Shown here: piece by piece, positions 1 to 8,480 of the stretch | Layout: every line of letters begins with the position of its first letter | Numbering within the stretch: the stretch's first letter is position 1 | NCBI RefSeq assembly: GCF_900101885.1 | Contig: NZ_FNAN01000002.1 | Coordinates: 248,001 to 312,000, forward strand | DNA length: 64,000 nucleotides | From: Dyadobacter soli | Lineage (GTDB): Bacteria > Bacteroidota > Bacteroidia > Cytophagales > Spirosomataceae | Direction: 5' to 3' | The notes under the pieces: model-generated | Seen by the model: the letters and a program-made list of their open reading frames with translations, nothing else | What the model was told of the DNA's origin: nothing | Databases searched by the model: none | Made by a program: the position numbers and the translations under genes

Positions 1-2
1 CC

Positions 3-443
3 AAAATCAAATGGGTGATCATGGAGCTGCTTACCAATGCGGTAAAGCATTCCGGCGAGCGGGAAACGGTGCTGAAAATCGGTTTGACGGTGGATGCGGT
101 GATCCTCGAAAAGGAAGATTATGGTAAACCGCTCGTGCTCGTGGGGCAGGACAGAAAGAAGATCATGTGGCCGCTGGAAGAAATGGTACGTCCGCTCGAT
201 TTCCCCATTTATCACAACGGCATGGACTCGCTCTGCGTGCGGACCGACGAATCGGGCCGGGCGATATTCTTCATCGAGGAACTTGCCGAACTGGAAATGC
301 CCGCATTGCTATCCGACACCAGCGAGCATTTCGGGTTGCTCATCATGACAAAAGCATCCGACGAGTTCGCTTACGAGCACGAACCCGAAAGTGGCCTGAA
401 CCGCTTCATCAGCACATTCTATTTTACCCAGCCAATCCCATGA
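3..443 (+). CDS. 3' part of a histidine-kinase-like ATPase (anti-sigma/regulator type), truncated by window edge
   Basis: The frame is open from the first bases, so the gene begins upstream; the in-frame GTG at 15 is not a convincing start. The first visible residues contain ELLTNAVKHS, an N-box of the GHKL ATPase fold (histidine kinases and anti-sigma factors), and HFGLLIM further on could be a G-box. About 147 residues are visible. The stop overlaps the next ATG in an ATGA arrangement, so the two genes are translationally coupled. I infer a regulatory ATPase; partner and substrate cannot be seen from this fragment. Confidence 0.6.
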   Translation, partial: KIKWVIMELLTNAVKHSGERETVLKIGLTVDAVILEKEDYGKPLVLVGQDRKKIMWPLEEMVRPLDFPIYHNGMDSLCVRTDESGRAIFFIEELAELEMPALLSDTSEHFGLLIMTKASDEFAYEHEPESGLNRFISTFYFTQPIP

Positions 444-1555
444 AACACCGCTTCGAAGTTCTGGACATTTTTCGGGGCCTGTTCGCGTCGCTCGTATTCC
501 TGTTCCACCTCGGCCCATTTGCCAATACGCCCATCCTGAACAACCTTTTCGTCGAAAACTCGGATATGTTCGTGGACTTCTTTTTCGTCCTCAGCGGATT
601 TGTGATCGCGTACAGCTACCAGTCGCTGGCCGACTGGGCCCAGTTCAGGCTATTTCTCAAAAAACGCGTTTACCGCATTTACCCGTTGCATTTCGTGATG
701 CTGCTCGCTTTTGTGGGAATGGAAGTAGCCAAAAACCTGCTCAATCCCTACATTAAGGTGAACAACCTGGTGAATCCGGCAAATAACGTTTACACATTTT
801 TCACCTCGCTTTTCCTGGTCAACTCTACACCGGTACCGGGCGTGAAAGATGTAAGCTGGAACATCCCGAGCTGGTCGATCAGCGCGGAAATGATGGCTTA
901 CCTGGTGTTCGGCAGCCTGGTGGTTTACATTCACCGGTCCAATCAGTTCCGGAGCCGCAATGCCTGGTACGCATTGATGATCGTGATTTCGCTTACCGCA
1001 TTATGGTCTGTTTCAAACAGTATTCAGATCAATTACAGCTTCGATTACGGCTTCCTAAGGGGCATTCTCGGTTTTTTTACGGGCGTTCTTTGCTTCAACC
1101 TTTTCAGCAACACACACGTGCGCGTACGCGAATGGTCGTCCGCATTATTTTCGATCGTGGAAGTCGTGTCACTCGCCCTGATCGTCCTCAGCATTTATAA
1201 CGGTGAGGTGATGAAACCTTGGGGCGCTGTTTTTGAAATACTGTTCTTCATCTGCATTTACACCTTCGCATTTGAAAAAGGTATTATTTCAAATGCACTG
1301 AAAAGCGTGAAGCTGCTCCATAAGCTCGGGGCATACTCCTACTCGATCTACATGACGCACGCATTGCTGATCAGCCTCTTTAATGTATTGTTTATTAGAA
1401 TATTGAAATTCCCACCCGAGGCATATTCTTACCTCTTCATCTTCAACTTTATCATTATCTACTTCGTGTCGGCATGGACGTACAAGCACATTGAAATGCG
1501 CTTTCAGTACAAATCGCCAAAAAAAGTGCCGGAAGGGGAAGTGGCGCGGAAGTAG
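440..1555 (+). CDS. Membrane acyltransferase, acyltransferase-3 family
   Basis: A 371-residue integral membrane protein starting MKHRFEVLDIFRGL. The opening RGLFASLVFLFHLG matches the family signature (R-G, then a histidine in the first membrane segment), and FFFVLSGFVIAYSY is the usual second motif. About ten hydrophobic segments follow. Family members transfer acetyl or other acyl groups from the cytoplasm to sugars of exported polysaccharides or lipids. The ATG at 440 overlaps the preceding stop (ATGA); an in-frame open stretch reaches back to 167 but only as a shadow of the preceding gene, so I reject that longer start. It lies beside the polysaccharide locus and may modify its product, which is inference. 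Confidence 0.85.
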   Translation: MKHRFEVLDIFRGLFASLVFLFHLGPFANTPILNNLFVENSDMFVDFFFVLSGFVIAYSYQSLADWAQFRLFLKKRVYRIYPLHFVMLLAFVGMEVAKNLLNPYIKVNNLVNPANNVYTFFTSLFLVNSTPVPGVKDVSWNIPSWSISAEMMAYLVFGSLVVYIHRSNQFRSRNAWYALMIVISLTALWSVSNSIQINYSFDYGFLRGILGFFTGVLCFNLFSNTHVRVREWSSALFSIVEVVSLALIVLSIYNGEVMKPWGAVFEILFFICIYTFAFEKGIISNALKSVKLLHKLGAYSYSIYMTHALLISLFNVLFIRILKFPPEAYSYLFIFNFIIIYFVSAWTYKHIEMRFQYKSPKKVPEGEVARK

Positions 1556-1565
1556 GTAGCGGGGC

Positions 1566-1684
1566 TGACCGCCGACGGCCGACCGCTGACCGCCGATGGA
1601 TTGTGCGGTACAATGCCGGGTGACTGACCATTGGAAGCTCTGCTTTAATGCAATCGGCGGTCGGTGGTCAGCGGTCGGCGGTCA
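1566..1684. repeat. Imperfect 32-bp inverted repeat built of GACCGCYGA units at a convergent gene junction
   Basis: Arms at 1566-1597 and 1653-1684 are reverse complements at 28 of 32 positions, with a 55-base spacer. Each arm is itself made of short tandem units of the form GACCGC(C/T)GA. The element fills the gap between the convergent acyltransferase and GT4 genes and ends at the stop codon of the latter. It could act as a bidirectional transcription terminator, although no U-tract is present, or be a dispersed repeat family of this genome. Confidence 0.7.
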
Positions 1685-2899
1685 CTACGGATGAATCACC
1701 TCATCCAAATGATAATGAATAATCTCCGCGATGGCGTCCACGCGGTTTTCCCAGGTGTTTTCGGCGGCGATCGTCACGCGTGTTTTGCGCAGGTCCGCAT
1801 TGTCGGTTTGCAGTGCCGTATTGATAGCCTGTGAAAAGCTTTCCGCATGCTCGCAGAACGTCACCGCACCTTTGGTAAACTCTTTTAGGTCAGGGTTAAA
1901 ATCGATGGCAACTACCGGCTTTCCTGCGCCGAGGTATTCGAAAAGCTTTAATGGAAAAATGCTGCTGCTCACGTCGTCCTTTTTGAAGGGAATAAGCGCC
2001 ACATCGAAGCCTTTGATCACCGCTGGCATATCCTCGTAGCCGATGGAGCCCGGGAAATGCACGTTTTCGGCGGTAAAGAACCAGTCGGGCACGAATTCCT
2101 TCGAAACCGGCCCCACGAATGCAAAGCTCTTGTCAGGATTGGCGAGGATTACCTTTTGAAGCAAATCATAATCCATCCGCCGCTCAATAGCGCCCAGGTA
2201 GCCGATTACCGGCTTTTTCAATGCGGCAATGGCCGGGTACACGGGCAAATCCGCGTTCAATGCCTTGCTGCTGTGGCCGAGATCCGCCGCATTCGCCACG
2301 AAGTAGCTGTACTGGTTCTGCTTTTTCTTCTCCTCATACAATTGCCTGCTGCTGCAAATCACGACATCGCTCTGTTTCACCAGGATATCCTCCGAAACAA
2401 CGCCGTGGCGCCGGTTGAACGGCAGTACCATCGGGTCGAGGCAATGGTACACTTTCAGCTTCGGCGTGAGGCCATCGGTGAGCGTGGGGTAATGGAAGTT
2501 GAAGGAATTGATAAAAATATAATCCCGGATCTTGTAGGCTTTTAGAATGCTCTTTAATTTGGTACGGATCAGGAACTCATTGAATTTCAGCGCCGTGCGA
2601 AACAGTCCGTTCTCCGGCAGGAAGTTCACCGACAACAAAATCGGCGGGATGATCACTTTCAGGTTCGGAATGTCGGTCTGGATAAGCGTATGACCGGTAA
2701 GCGAGAAATGCTCTTTGCGCAACTGGTATTCAGGCGTTTTGCGCAGCCTGAAAAAGTCCCTCACCGTAAATGGGTTTTCGATGTAATACACCTCATTCTC
2801 CCGCGCGAGCAGCTTGGCGGTCGTGTAGTTGGTAGACTCGATGGGTGCGTCAAATCGGGGTAGGCCAAAAATGATGATCTGATGTCCTTTCAGTTTCAT
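1685..2899 (-). CDS. Glycosyltransferase, GT4-like (group 1)
   Basis: 404 residues from ATG at 2899; a TTG two codons upstream is also in frame. The C-terminal half has the GT-B layout: IGYLGAIERR at the start of the nucleotide-sugar domain and FEYLGAGKPVVAIDF, the E-x7-E-like donor-binding region. The N-terminal half (GLPRFDAPIEST) fits the acceptor domain. It resembles the protein encoded at 12694-13866 in several blocks (IGY.GA, GPE/GPV, EYL..GKPVVA), so the two are probably paralogues. It is the last gene of the minus-strand operon with the flippases and GT11. Donor and acceptor are unknown. Confidence 0.85.
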   Translation of the reverse strand: MKLKGHQIIIFGLPRFDAPIESTNYTTAKLLARENEVYYIENPFTVRDFFRLRKTPEYQLRKEHFSLTGHTLIQTDIPNLKVIIPPILLSVNFLPENGLFRTALKFNEFLIRTKLKSILKAYKIRDYIFINSFNFHYPTLTDGLTPKLKVYHCLDPMVLPFNRRHGVVSEDILVKQSDVVICSSRQLYEEKKKQNQYSYFVANAADLGHSSKALNADLPVYPAIAALKKPVIGYLGAIERRMDYDLLQKVILANPDKSFAFVGPVSKEFVPDWFFTAENVHFPGSIGYEDMPAVIKGFDVALIPFKKDDVSSSIFPLKLFEYLGAGKPVVAIDFNPDLKEFTKGAVTFCEHAESFSQAINTALQTDNADLRKTRVTIAAENTWENRVDAIAEIIHYHLDEVIHP

Positions 2900-2992
2900 T
2901 AGCAAAGCGTATTCAATAGATTTTCATCAGATCGGTCCAGCGGCGCCCGTCACGGTTCGTACAACTATTATTAACCGGTAATTTAGAAATTT

Positions 2993-3802
2993 TTACAATA
3001 CATCCCGCCATTCAAACCGGTCGGTCATGATGCCTTTGGGGTGTTCGCGGCCAATCCGGAAGCCAAACCAGTTCTTTGGTGCGATGACGTGATTTTTTTT
3101 CGGGCACATGTAAGCCGCCCACCAGGCGAAAGTACTGTTTGAAATGATCGCAATGTCGGCATGCATGATCAGCTGGAAGTCGATGATCTCGGAGTTCGAG
3201 ACAAAGAAAAAGTTGTCGCGCGCGGGGAATGCTGTTTTGACAAAATCCATATCGTCACTCACGAAATAGACCTTGTAAGCATCCAGGTTTTCGATCGAAT
3301 CGAGCTGTTTTTGAAAATATTCAATGGGTAACGAAATATCACGCTTGCCGTAGGAAAGGTAATCGGTGCGGCGGATGTGCACGACAATCGTTTTATTTTC
3401 CTTAAAAACTGCCCGGTACTGATCGGCAAACGCCTTTTCAAATTCCGGTTTCAGTTTCGGCAATGTGCCTTTCGGTAAATGCTTAATGTAAAAATCCGAC
3501 TGGTAGTAGCCGTAATACATCTGCCCGTTTTTGGGGGAAAATTCTTTGGGACTGAAAAAGTTATGCACATAAACCGGCGTGAACCTGATCGCTTTTGGAA
3601 TGATGCGCGTAAAACCCGAATACAGTTTCGAACCTAGTGTCGCATTATGGTAACCGCCCAAATCGAAATACCTGCTCAGGTAGGCATGGTGCGGGTTCGG
3701 GAAGAAATAGGTCAGGCGCGGGTTCCTGGTTTTCAGGTACAACAAAAAATAGTACTGAAACAACTGGTTGCCAAGCCGGCCCGAAAAGTAAACACCTACC
3801 AT
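2993..3802 (-). CDS. Alpha-1,2-fucosyltransferase-like glycosyltransferase, GT11
   Basis: 269 residues. The start VYFSGRLGNQLFQYYF is the GT11 N-terminal signature (GRLGNQLFQ), VVHIRRTDY is the GDP-fucose-binding H-x-R-R-x-D-Y motif, and NSTFAWWAA is the third conserved block. Length is normal for bacterial GT11. These enzymes transfer L-fucose from GDP-fucose to galactose on surface glycans in the cytoplasm. No GDP-fucose synthesis genes (gmd, fcl) are seen in the window, so the donor must come from elsewhere. It lies 13 bases downstream of a flippase gene in the same operon. Confidence 0.9.
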   Translation of the reverse strand: MVGVYFSGRLGNQLFQYYFLLYLKTRNPRLTYFFPNPHHAYLSRYFDLGGYHNATLGSKLYSGFTRIIPKAIRFTPVYVHNFFSPKEFSPKNGQMYYGYYQSDFYIKHLPKGTLPKLKPEFEKAFADQYRAVFKENKTIVVHIRRTDYLSYGKRDISLPIEYFQKQLDSIENLDAYKVYFVSDDMDFVKTAFPARDNFFFVSNSEIIDFQLIMHADIAIISNSTFAWWAAYMCPKKNHVIAPKNWFGFRIGREHPKGIMTDRFEWRDVL

Positions 3803-3815
3803 AACGTGCTGATTT

Positions 3816-5156
3816 TTAAGACTTCGCCTTCAACATCGGCCGCAAATACCGGTCGAGAAACTCCGGGTAGAATTTATACATGTACACGAATGTATTGAAC
3901 ACATTCACGCCGATCTCTCTTTTCAAAATGACCTGCGCCACCGCGAACCCCACGATATTGGAGCACAATGTAGCATATGCCGCCCCTACCACGCCCCATT
4001 GGCGGATAAAGAAATAGTTCAGACAAAGGTTCAGGCTTGCTGTACCTATTACGACAAAAAACGTCATGCGCGTTTTGCCGATTGAATCGAGTATCGTTCC
4101 GAATTGTCGCCCGAATGGAATCAAAAGGCAGTAAATCAATGTAATTTGCAGCAAGGGAATGGAATCCGCGTATTTTTCACCAGCAATGAGCGTGATTACA
4201 ATGCCGGAGAAGAGGTACAGGAAAATTACCACCGGCACCACCAATGCCAGCGTGGTACCCACCGATTTTTCATACAAATACTTGATAGCCCCCTTCCCTT
4301 CCGACTCCATCCGCTTCGCACTTTGCGGGAAAACGATCGTCGCCACCGCATTGCCCGGAATGTCGATAAGGTTGGTAATGCGAACGGCGATATTGAATGC
4401 ACCCGACGCTGCCGGGGAAAGCATGGCGCCCAGCATCATCTGATCGATGGTACCGGAGAGCAGCGAGCTGATTAGTGTACCAAATGCGTATTTGCCGTAG
4501 CCAAACAGCTTTCCCATCCACTCGCGGCTCACGTGCGCGGACAATGCGAGGTGCGTGCGTGCATGGCTGTATGCGATGAGCATGCCCGCGAGCGCACTCG
4601 CGATTTGCACCCACACGAGGAACACCAGCTCCACCGAAAACTTGAAAAGGTAGCATACCAGCACGAAAGTGAAGAACACGCCCTGCCGGATAATGGTGGT
4701 CACGAAAATGCCGTTGAACCGCAAATTAGCCTGCTCGACGCCGTTGAACTGCGCCTGCAGGCCCGAAAGCAGGTAAATGGCAATGTACCAGTACATCATT
4801 TCCACGAGCTGCGGCGCGTCCCAGAGCCTGCTCAGCCACGGCGAGAAAATGAGTATCGCGGCAATGCACACCACCTGCACAATGCCGTTAATCGCGAACG
4901 AAGCCGTGATAATGGCAGGATGTTCTTTGGAATCCGACGAAGAAATGTACTTGATCAATGCGTTCTGCAAGAGGCCGCTGCGGATCGCTTCCAGGATGGT
5001 GGTTGTGGAGATAAAGAGCGTCCACACCCCGAAATCGTGCTTGGTAAGGAGCCTGACGAGCAAGTAAAAGCCCGCAAAGCCAAAGAACACGCCCGAGAAA
5101 TTCTGAACGATATTGATAAACCCCGATTTGAGCCAGTAATCCTTTTTTCCCTCCAT
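3816..5156 (-). CDS. Polysaccharide flippase, Wzx/PST family (first of two)
   Basis: 446 residues, almost entirely hydrophobic segments with short loops, about 12-14 predicted membrane helices, in the MATE/PST superfamily layout. The N-terminus (KSGFINIVQNFSGVFFGFAGFYLLVRLL) is typical of oligosaccharide flippases. The role would be to move undecaprenyl-linked repeat units across the inner membrane. It lies 6 bases from the upstream gene and 13 from GT11. A second flippase (6105-7454) is in the same operon and shares its overall layout, including a shared IPLR/IPGN-like central region. Confidence 0.87.
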   Translation of the reverse strand: MEGKKDYWLKSGFINIVQNFSGVFFGFAGFYLLVRLLTKHDFGVWTLFISTTTILEAIRSGLLQNALIKYISSSDSKEHPAIITASFAINGIVQVVCIAAILIFSPWLSRLWDAPQLVEMMYWYIAIYLLSGLQAQFNGVEQANLRFNGIFVTTIIRQGVFFTFVLVCYLFKFSVELVFLVWVQIASALAGMLIAYSHARTHLALSAHVSREWMGKLFGYGKYAFGTLISSLLSGTIDQMMLGAMLSPAASGAFNIAVRITNLIDIPGNAVATIVFPQSAKRMESEGKGAIKYLYEKSVGTTLALVVPVVIFLYLFSGIVITLIAGEKYADSIPLLQITLIYCLLIPFGRQFGTILDSIGKTRMTFFVVIGTASLNLCLNYFFIRQWGVVGAAYATLCSNIVGFAVAQVILKREIGVNVFNTFVYMYKFYPEFLDRYLRPMLKAKS

Positions 5157-5162
5157 AACCCG

Positions 5163-6098
5163 TCAGAAATGCGCTTCGACGTATTTTTTTACCTCGTCGT
5201 CGGTTTTTGCGTGCAATATTTTCGCCCCTGAAAACTGCGGGTACAGCTTCTCGAAGCATTTGAAATGATGCTCCGGCCCCTTTTTCGATAAAATCAGGTT
5301 GGTACCGCCGAAATAGCTCGCCAGAGTAGCCGTGCCGCCGTGAATCGAAATAAAACGGCTCGCATTGGCATACACCATCAATTGCAAATGGTTGAAATTG
5401 TTAGCATTAGCCCTATTTTCTTTGAAAAGGTCTTCCATTAAAATCACATCCGGGTGCTCCGCCGCGAGCCAGCTGAACTCGTCCATATCGTAAATGTCGG
5501 AGTTGTCCATGGTGATATGCTGCGGGCGTGGACGGTTGTAAATCACCGTGTATTTGCTTTTCAGCTTGTCGAGAATGAATGCGAGCATTTCGATGCTGTA
5601 AAAGCTCACCGGCGGGCCGTCCCATTCCATATTGTAGCGGTTGGCGATAATCAAAACCGGCTTTTCATAAACATACACATCGTTGCGGTACGTCTCTTTC
5701 AAAGGCACCGGGACCCATTTCGACATATCATAGTCCTGGCTGTACAGGATGCGCGGCATTTCGAAGTTGTAATTGCCCTCGTTGGAACGCGTATCGAACT
5801 GCTCTTTGTGATCGGGCGAGAAAAAGTAGAGCTCTTTCGTGTACTTCGAAGAAACGGTGCTTTCGAGCGTGCCGTTTTTGTAATGCCAGTAAGCGAACGG
5901 CAGCGCAAATTGCAGCTCCGGCGCAAACTCGCCGCTGAATGCGAGGCGCTTGTATTTCTTCCTGCTCACATAATCCTTCCAGATGTACTTCCATTGCTGC
6001 ACCTTGCAGCGCAATGTATCCCGGTAAAAATAGCGGTGCTCCCACGGTAACTTTCCATACCGGAGCAACACCACCAGACTGAGTATTTTATTAAGCAT
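5163..6098 (-). CDS. Unrecognised cytoplasmic protein between two flippase genes, possible glycosyltransferase
   Basis: 311 residues, no clear signal peptide. I do not recognise the family with confidence. A hydrophobic start (KILSLVVLLRYG) is followed by a basic region; the C-terminal third contains a GT-B-like block, SRFISIHGGTATLASYFGG followed by NLILSKKGPEHH, which resembles the donor-site loop of heptosyltransferase or GT61-type enzymes (GPHGA / GGxxxx). Its position, 7 bases after the start-side flippase and 6 bases before the other, makes a role in repeat-unit assembly likely. This is inference; a glycan-modifying transferase other than a glycosyltransferase is also possible. Confidence 0.7.
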   Translation of the reverse strand: MLNKILSLVVLLRYGKLPWEHRYFYRDTLRCKVQQWKYIWKDYVSRKKYKRLAFSGEFAPELQFALPFAYWHYKNGTLESTVSSKYTKELYFFSPDHKEQFDTRSNEGNYNFEMPRILYSQDYDMSKWVPVPLKETYRNDVYVYEKPVLIIANRYNMEWDGPPVSFYSIEMLAFILDKLKSKYTVIYNRPRPQHITMDNSDIYDMDEFSWLAAEHPDVILMEDLFKENRANANNFNHLQLMVYANASRFISIHGGTATLASYFGGTNLILSKKGPEHHFKCFEKLYPQFSGAKILHAKTDDEVKKYVEAHF

Positions 6099-6104
6099 AA
6101 GCCA

Positions 6105-7454
6105 TTATTGTGACTTGTGAACCATCAGCTTGCCCCACCATAGCCGCACCAGACTCACCGCCTCGGCATAGCCCGTCGTGAATACGCTCAGGATACTGAA
6201 AGGCTGAAAACGGTTGAGCCCCCAATACCCGATGCCCACGCCGATGAGCGTCGGTACCACGCCGGCAATGGCGACGCCGTAAATACTGCCGGTGATGTAA
6301 ATGGCCGTCACAGAAGCGATTACGCTCCCTGCGAGCATGATCAGGACTTTAACGAAATTGATTTTGGGCTGATGGATAACGTCGAGTGTCAATGCGAAAA
6401 AGCGGTCGAGCGGGTACAGCAGCGCGAAGGTCATATAGAGGCGCATGATGTTCGCGGCTTCGGAATTAATGTATTTTTCTCCTCCTATGATATGTATGGC
6501 TACATCGGCGAGGATCACCGCGCCAATGCAGGCCGGTAACAATGCCATGGTGATGAGGCCCGCGTAACGCTTCATGGTTTCGATCACTTTGGGGCGGTTG
6601 CCTTCATTGTAGGCGGCGGAAAGTTCGGGCATGCCGGTGGCGGCGAAGCTTCTGAGGGGTATTTCGATGATCTCCATCAGCCGCTGCCCGAGGTTGAACA
6701 CGGCCAATGCCGCCGGGCCGAGCATGAAGTTGATGATCATCGTATTGGAAGTACCAAAAAGATTGGAACTCAATGTGGTACCTACTGAAAATTTACCAAA
6801 ATGGAAGATTTCCTTAATGCTTTCACTAGTGCGATCCTTGAAGTTGCCGAGCCTTGACCAGCCCATGACAATCGTGAAAATGCTCGTCAATGCCGCGCCG
6901 CCGAGGTATGCGTAGATGATGTTCTGCAAATTGGCGGTTTTGGTGAAAGCCATGACCATTACAAAAAGAATGAAAAACCCCTGGCTGAGGAAGCGGATGC
7001 ATAAGAGCTGGTCGAACCGCTGCTCGGCCTGCACCACGCACGAAGCGATGAAATACGGCAGCGAGGCAATGTAGATAATGCCGAACCATTCGACGAACAG
7101 CACCACGGAAGGGTTCTTGAACCAATCCGAAAACAGGAACGCCGGAATGTTGATCAGCGCGAGAATGCCCGTAATGGCCCCGCCGATAAACCAGGCCGAT
7201 CCAACTACTTCGCGCTTCCGGGCGTCGCTCGCGCCTGCGTAAAATTTGATGAAGGCCGTCGTGAGGAAGCCCGAACGGAAGGTATCGACCAGCAACAATA
7301 TCGACAGGAAGAATACCCACATCCCAATGCTGGCGACGGGCAATGCGCGGTACAGGATGATCATATTGAGCATCCCCAGCACCGACATAATGCCGTTTCC
7401 GGCCAGCGAAAGAAAGTGTTTGTTCCTAAGTTTCTGTAAGAGCTGCAAAGCCAT
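6105..7454 (-). CDS. Polysaccharide flippase, Wzx/PST family (second of two)
   Basis: 449 residues with about 12-14 hydrophobic segments; start LQLLQKLRNKHFLSLAGNG, then a run of helices. It is the first gene of the minus-strand operon reading towards 1685 and begins at ATG 7454, facing the divergent GT2 gene. Two flippases in one five- or six-gene operon is unusual for a single polymer and suggests either two repeat units or division of work. The family is clear from hydropathy and layout; substrate specificity is not visible. Confidence 0.87.
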   Translation of the reverse strand: MALQLLQKLRNKHFLSLAGNGIMSVLGMLNMIILYRALPVASIGMWVFFLSILLLVDTFRSGFLTTAFIKFYAGASDARKREVVGSAWFIGGAITGILALINIPAFLFSDWFKNPSVVLFVEWFGIIYIASLPYFIASCVVQAEQRFDQLLCIRFLSQGFFILFVMVMAFTKTANLQNIIYAYLGGAALTSIFTIVMGWSRLGNFKDRTSESIKEIFHFGKFSVGTTLSSNLFGTSNTMIINFMLGPAALAVFNLGQRLMEIIEIPLRSFAATGMPELSAAYNEGNRPKVIETMKRYAGLITMALLPACIGAVILADVAIHIIGGEKYINSEAANIMRLYMTFALLYPLDRFFALTLDVIHQPKINFVKVLIMLAGSVIASVTAIYITGSIYGVAIAGVVPTLIGVGIGYWGLNRFQPFSILSVFTTGYAEAVSLVRLWWGKLMVHKSQ

Positions 7455-7612
7455 CAGGTAGTGGGCAAGATTGGAACCAGACGCAATATGCGAAGTAATT
7501 TTACAATATTTTTGCGCAAAGCACGAATAATGTTTTAACTTTCCTCCCTACTGCCCCGCCGCACGGGCGTGCCTGGTTGTAAAGATGTACAAAACCTACT
7601 GATTGCCAGAAT
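7455..7612. promoter_or_regulatory. Divergent intergenic promoter region, with one -7 candidate
   Basis: A 158-base AT-rich interval between the divergent flippase and GT2 genes. On the plus strand TATTTTTG at 7507-7514 matches the Bacteroidota -7 consensus TAnnTTTG, but no good TTTG -33 element lies 17-23 bases upstream. No SD-like sequence precedes the ATG at 7613. Promoters for both operons must lie here by position; exact sites are uncertain. Confidence 0.35.
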
Positions 7613-8479
7613 ATGAGCTTATTGGGCTTACCTAAATGGATTTTACCGCACCTTTTTACAAACAAGCGCTTCGGGGATCTTACCGAAGCCGAAATTCAGG
7701 CTTTACGGGAAAGGATCAGTCGCTTTAAGGAAGAGACGCCCGAAGTTTCGGTCGTAATCCCCGCCTGGAACGAGGAAAACAACATTTACCGGACGTTGTC
7801 GTCGCTTTCGGCGAGCAGCACGAGGTATAAGGTCGAGATTGTGGTCGTGAACAACAATTCCACGGACGGCACGCAAAACGTGCTCGATACGCTGGGCGTC
7901 CGGAACTACCTGCAAACCGTTCAGGGAACGCCATTTGCGCGCCAAATGGGCCTCGACAATGCCCGTGGAAAGTTTCACCTCTGCGCCGATTCGGACACGT
8001 TTTACCCGCCCGACTGGATCGATCTCATGGTGGAGCCGATGGCGAAAAGCGCGGGCGTTACCGGCGTTTACGGCAATTATGCATTCATCCCGCCCGACGG
8101 GCAGGGACGGCTGGGCCTCTGGTTTTATGAAAAATTCGCAGGGCTGATGATCCAGATCCGGAAGAAAAACCGCGAATACCTGAATGTCTACGGGTTCAAT
8201 ATGGGCTTTGTAACCGAGGTAGGACGCAGAACGGGCGGTTTCAGAGTAAGCGGCCAACGCGTTTATGCCAATATTGTCGGCAGCGATTTCCAGAACGAAG
8301 CCGAAGACGGCCGCATGGCGCTCAACCTCAAAAAAGAAGGCGACCTGAAACAGGTTACCAGTTCCAAGGCGACGGTGTTCACCTCGCCGCGCCGCCTGCT
8401 CGACGACGGCAGCATTTCGAAAGCATTCTTCAATCGGGCCAAGCGACAGTTGCAAGGCATGCGCGACTATCTCTCGTAA
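7613..8479 (+). CDS. Glycosyltransferase family 2
   Basis: 288 residues with the GT-A fold: VSVVIPAWNEENNI at about residue 45 starts the nucleotide-binding domain, VVVNNNSTDGT is the second conserved strand and CADSDTFYPPDW carries the D-x-D metal-binding motif. No membrane helices are evident, so it works as a soluble or peripheral enzyme at the inner leaflet. It heads a run of three GT2 genes, spaced 1 and 9 bases apart, that are divergent from the flippase operon. Sugar donor unknown. Confidence 0.9.
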   Translation: MSLLGLPKWILPHLFTNKRFGDLTEAEIQALRERISRFKEETPEVSVVIPAWNEENNIYRTLSSLSASSTRYKVEIVVVNNNSTDGTQNVLDTLGVRNYLQTVQGTPFARQMGLDNARGKFHLCADSDTFYPPDWIDLMVEPMAKSAGVTGVYGNYAFIPPDGQGRLGLWFYEKFAGLMIQIRKKNREYLNVYGFNMGFVTEVGRRTGGFRVSGQRVYANIVGSDFQNEAEDGRMALNLKKEGDLKQVTSSKATVFTSPRRLLDDGSISKAFFNRAKRQLQGMRDYLS

Positions 8480-8480
8480 T

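Noticed and set aside
167..439. 91-residue N-terminal extension of the acyltransferase
   Set aside because: It overlaps the preceding gene in another frame and is Arg-rich; the family starts at ATG 440 with an ATGA overlap.
1566..1684. CRISPR-like short repeats
   Set aside because: The units are 9-10 bases, form inverted arms and have no regular unique spacers or cas genes.
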